Origin: Tenericutes bacterium ADurb.BinA155
GTDB taxonomy: Bacteria > Bacillota_I > Bacilli_A > RFN20 > CAG-826
Assembly: GCA_002068375.1 (NCBI GenBank)
Contig: MVZL01000081.1
Span: forward strand, 1-5,952
Direction of reading: 5' to 3'
DNA: 5,952 nucleotides
Shown in pieces: positions 5,298-5,952 of this stretch (position 1 is its first letter; every line of letters begins with the position of its first letter). The translations under genes and the position numbers were made by a program. The notes below the pieces were generated by a model, which saw only the letters and a program-made list of their open reading frames with translations, was not told the origin of the DNA and made no database searches.

Positions 5298-5952
5298 ATG
5301 AAATTTAAAACCATGATCGCGATCGGCGTTGGAACGTTAGCCCTCGGTGCAACGTCCTTAGCCGTTGTCGCAAATGTTGGAAGCAATTCTGCAATTGATG
5401 CCTCGAGCTACTCTAAGATTTATCTTAAGTTGAATTCTTCTTATTGGGGCGCTAACACTTATTACTACACAGCTCATATTTGGGGCGGAACCGGTGGCAC
5501 CAGTTGGCCAGGTCTCGATTTGGGCAGTGGAACCGGAACGGATGAACTTTCTGTCGCGATTCCGACCGCTAACGCAGGGTATAAGCACATCATCATCTGC
5601 GGGTGGAATGAGGCGGCCCATACGACCGAGAAGGTCCGCTGGAACTATTTCGATTCCAACGCGATGACCGAGGGTGAGCAGTATAACTATTTTACCAATG
5701 ATGGCGCCTCTTCTTGCTCGAGCAGCACCAAGACCGAAGGCACGACCTACACCTGCACGGAATATGCGGTGGTTGATGGCGTGAAAGAATCGTCCGCCTT
5801 TGCTACTGAATCCTGCGTTTCGACCGCGAGCTTCACCCCGACCGCCGCGACCCGCGCAGGCTATAATTTTAACGGCTGGTTCACCGATGAGGCCTGCACA
5901 AGTTCTTATACCGCGGTTGCTCCGACGGCGAATTTCAACCTCTATGCGAAAT
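5298..5952 (+). CDS. Secreted CBM26-like and LBR-domain protein, 3' end outside window
   Basis: The frame stays open from ATG 5298 to the right edge (218 complete codons), so the gene is cut by the window. It begins with a Sec signal peptide: Lys2 and Lys4, then a hydrophobic core from about 7 to 24, with possible cleavage after VVA or NSA. There is no lipobox Cys. A beta-rich domain follows (about residues 39-140) with KIYLKLNSSYWG, AHIWGG, SWPGLDL, YKHIIICGWN and VRWNYFD. This is the pattern of CBM26-like starch-binding domains and similar to the domain in the first gene. An LBR domain starts near 155, with ATRAGYNFNGWF and a final visible LYAK; the last base agrees with Trp, the usual next residue. 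A strong ribosome binding site and its own promoter with a cre-like site precede it. Whether a catalytic domain follows cannot be seen. Alpha-glucan binding is inferred from family resemblance. Confidence 0.88.
   Translation, partial: MKFKTMIAIGVGTLALGATSLAVVANVGSNSAIDASSYSKIYLKLNSSYWGANTYYYTAHIWGGTGGTSWPGLDLGSGTGTDELSVAIPTANAGYKHIIICGWNEAAHTTEKVRWNYFDSNAMTEGEQYNYFTNDGASSCSSSTKTEGTTYTCTEYAVVDGVKESSAFATESCVSTASFTPTAATRAGYNFNGWFTDEACTSSYTAVAPTANFNLYAK

Noticed and set aside
5174..5621. Two small - strand frames at the promoter and the signal peptide gene
   Set aside because: They overlap a gene with a strong ribosome binding site, signal peptide and recognisable domains.

Overview
The window looks like a chromosomal segment of a GC-rich, probably uncultured member of the Bacillota (Bacilli or Erysipelotrichia-like gut lineages are my guess). 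The support is indirect. There are purine-rich Shine-Dalgarno sequences, sigma-A-like promoters, a lipoprotein signal peptide, and Listeria-Bacteroides repeat (LBR, Flg_new/InlB B-repeat-like) domains ending in LYAKW. Tryptophan is encoded by TGG and one gene ends in TGA, so the code is standard and not the Mycoplasma code. No lineage marker gene is present, so the taxonomic guess is weak.

Layout, all on the + strand. (1) 2-1462: the 3' part of a large secreted protein, entering from the left edge. It has a very long serine-rich linker, a CBM26-like starch-binding-type domain, an LBR domain and a C-terminal beta-sandwich. (2) 1484-4270: a complete lipoprotein alpha-amylase (GH13) with all catalytic motifs, preceded by an LBR domain and a CBM41-like domain. 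It starts 21 nt after gene 1, so the two are probably co-transcribed. (3) 4271-4367: a short spacer with a weak hairpin and a candidate promoter. (4) 4368-5015: a four-helix membrane protein of unknown function. (5) 5037-5068: a strong rho-independent terminator. (6) 5069-5297: a gene-free, AT-richer regulatory region with a cre-like (CcpA) site, a sigma-A-like promoter, inverted repeats, a 5'-UTR hairpin and a strong ribosome binding site. (7) 5298-right edge: the 5' part of a second secreted protein with a signal peptide, a CBM26-like domain and the start of an LBR domain.

Taken together this is a cell-surface starch/alpha-glucan utilisation locus. A lipid-anchored amylase degrades the glucan next to the membrane, and flanking secreted multi-domain proteins bind it. 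The same LBR module ending in LYAKW recurs in three of the four genes and the CBM26-like module in two, which points to module shuffling inside one locus. The cre-like site before gene 4 would fit carbon catabolite control. No mobile element, tRNA, rRNA or CRISPR array is seen.
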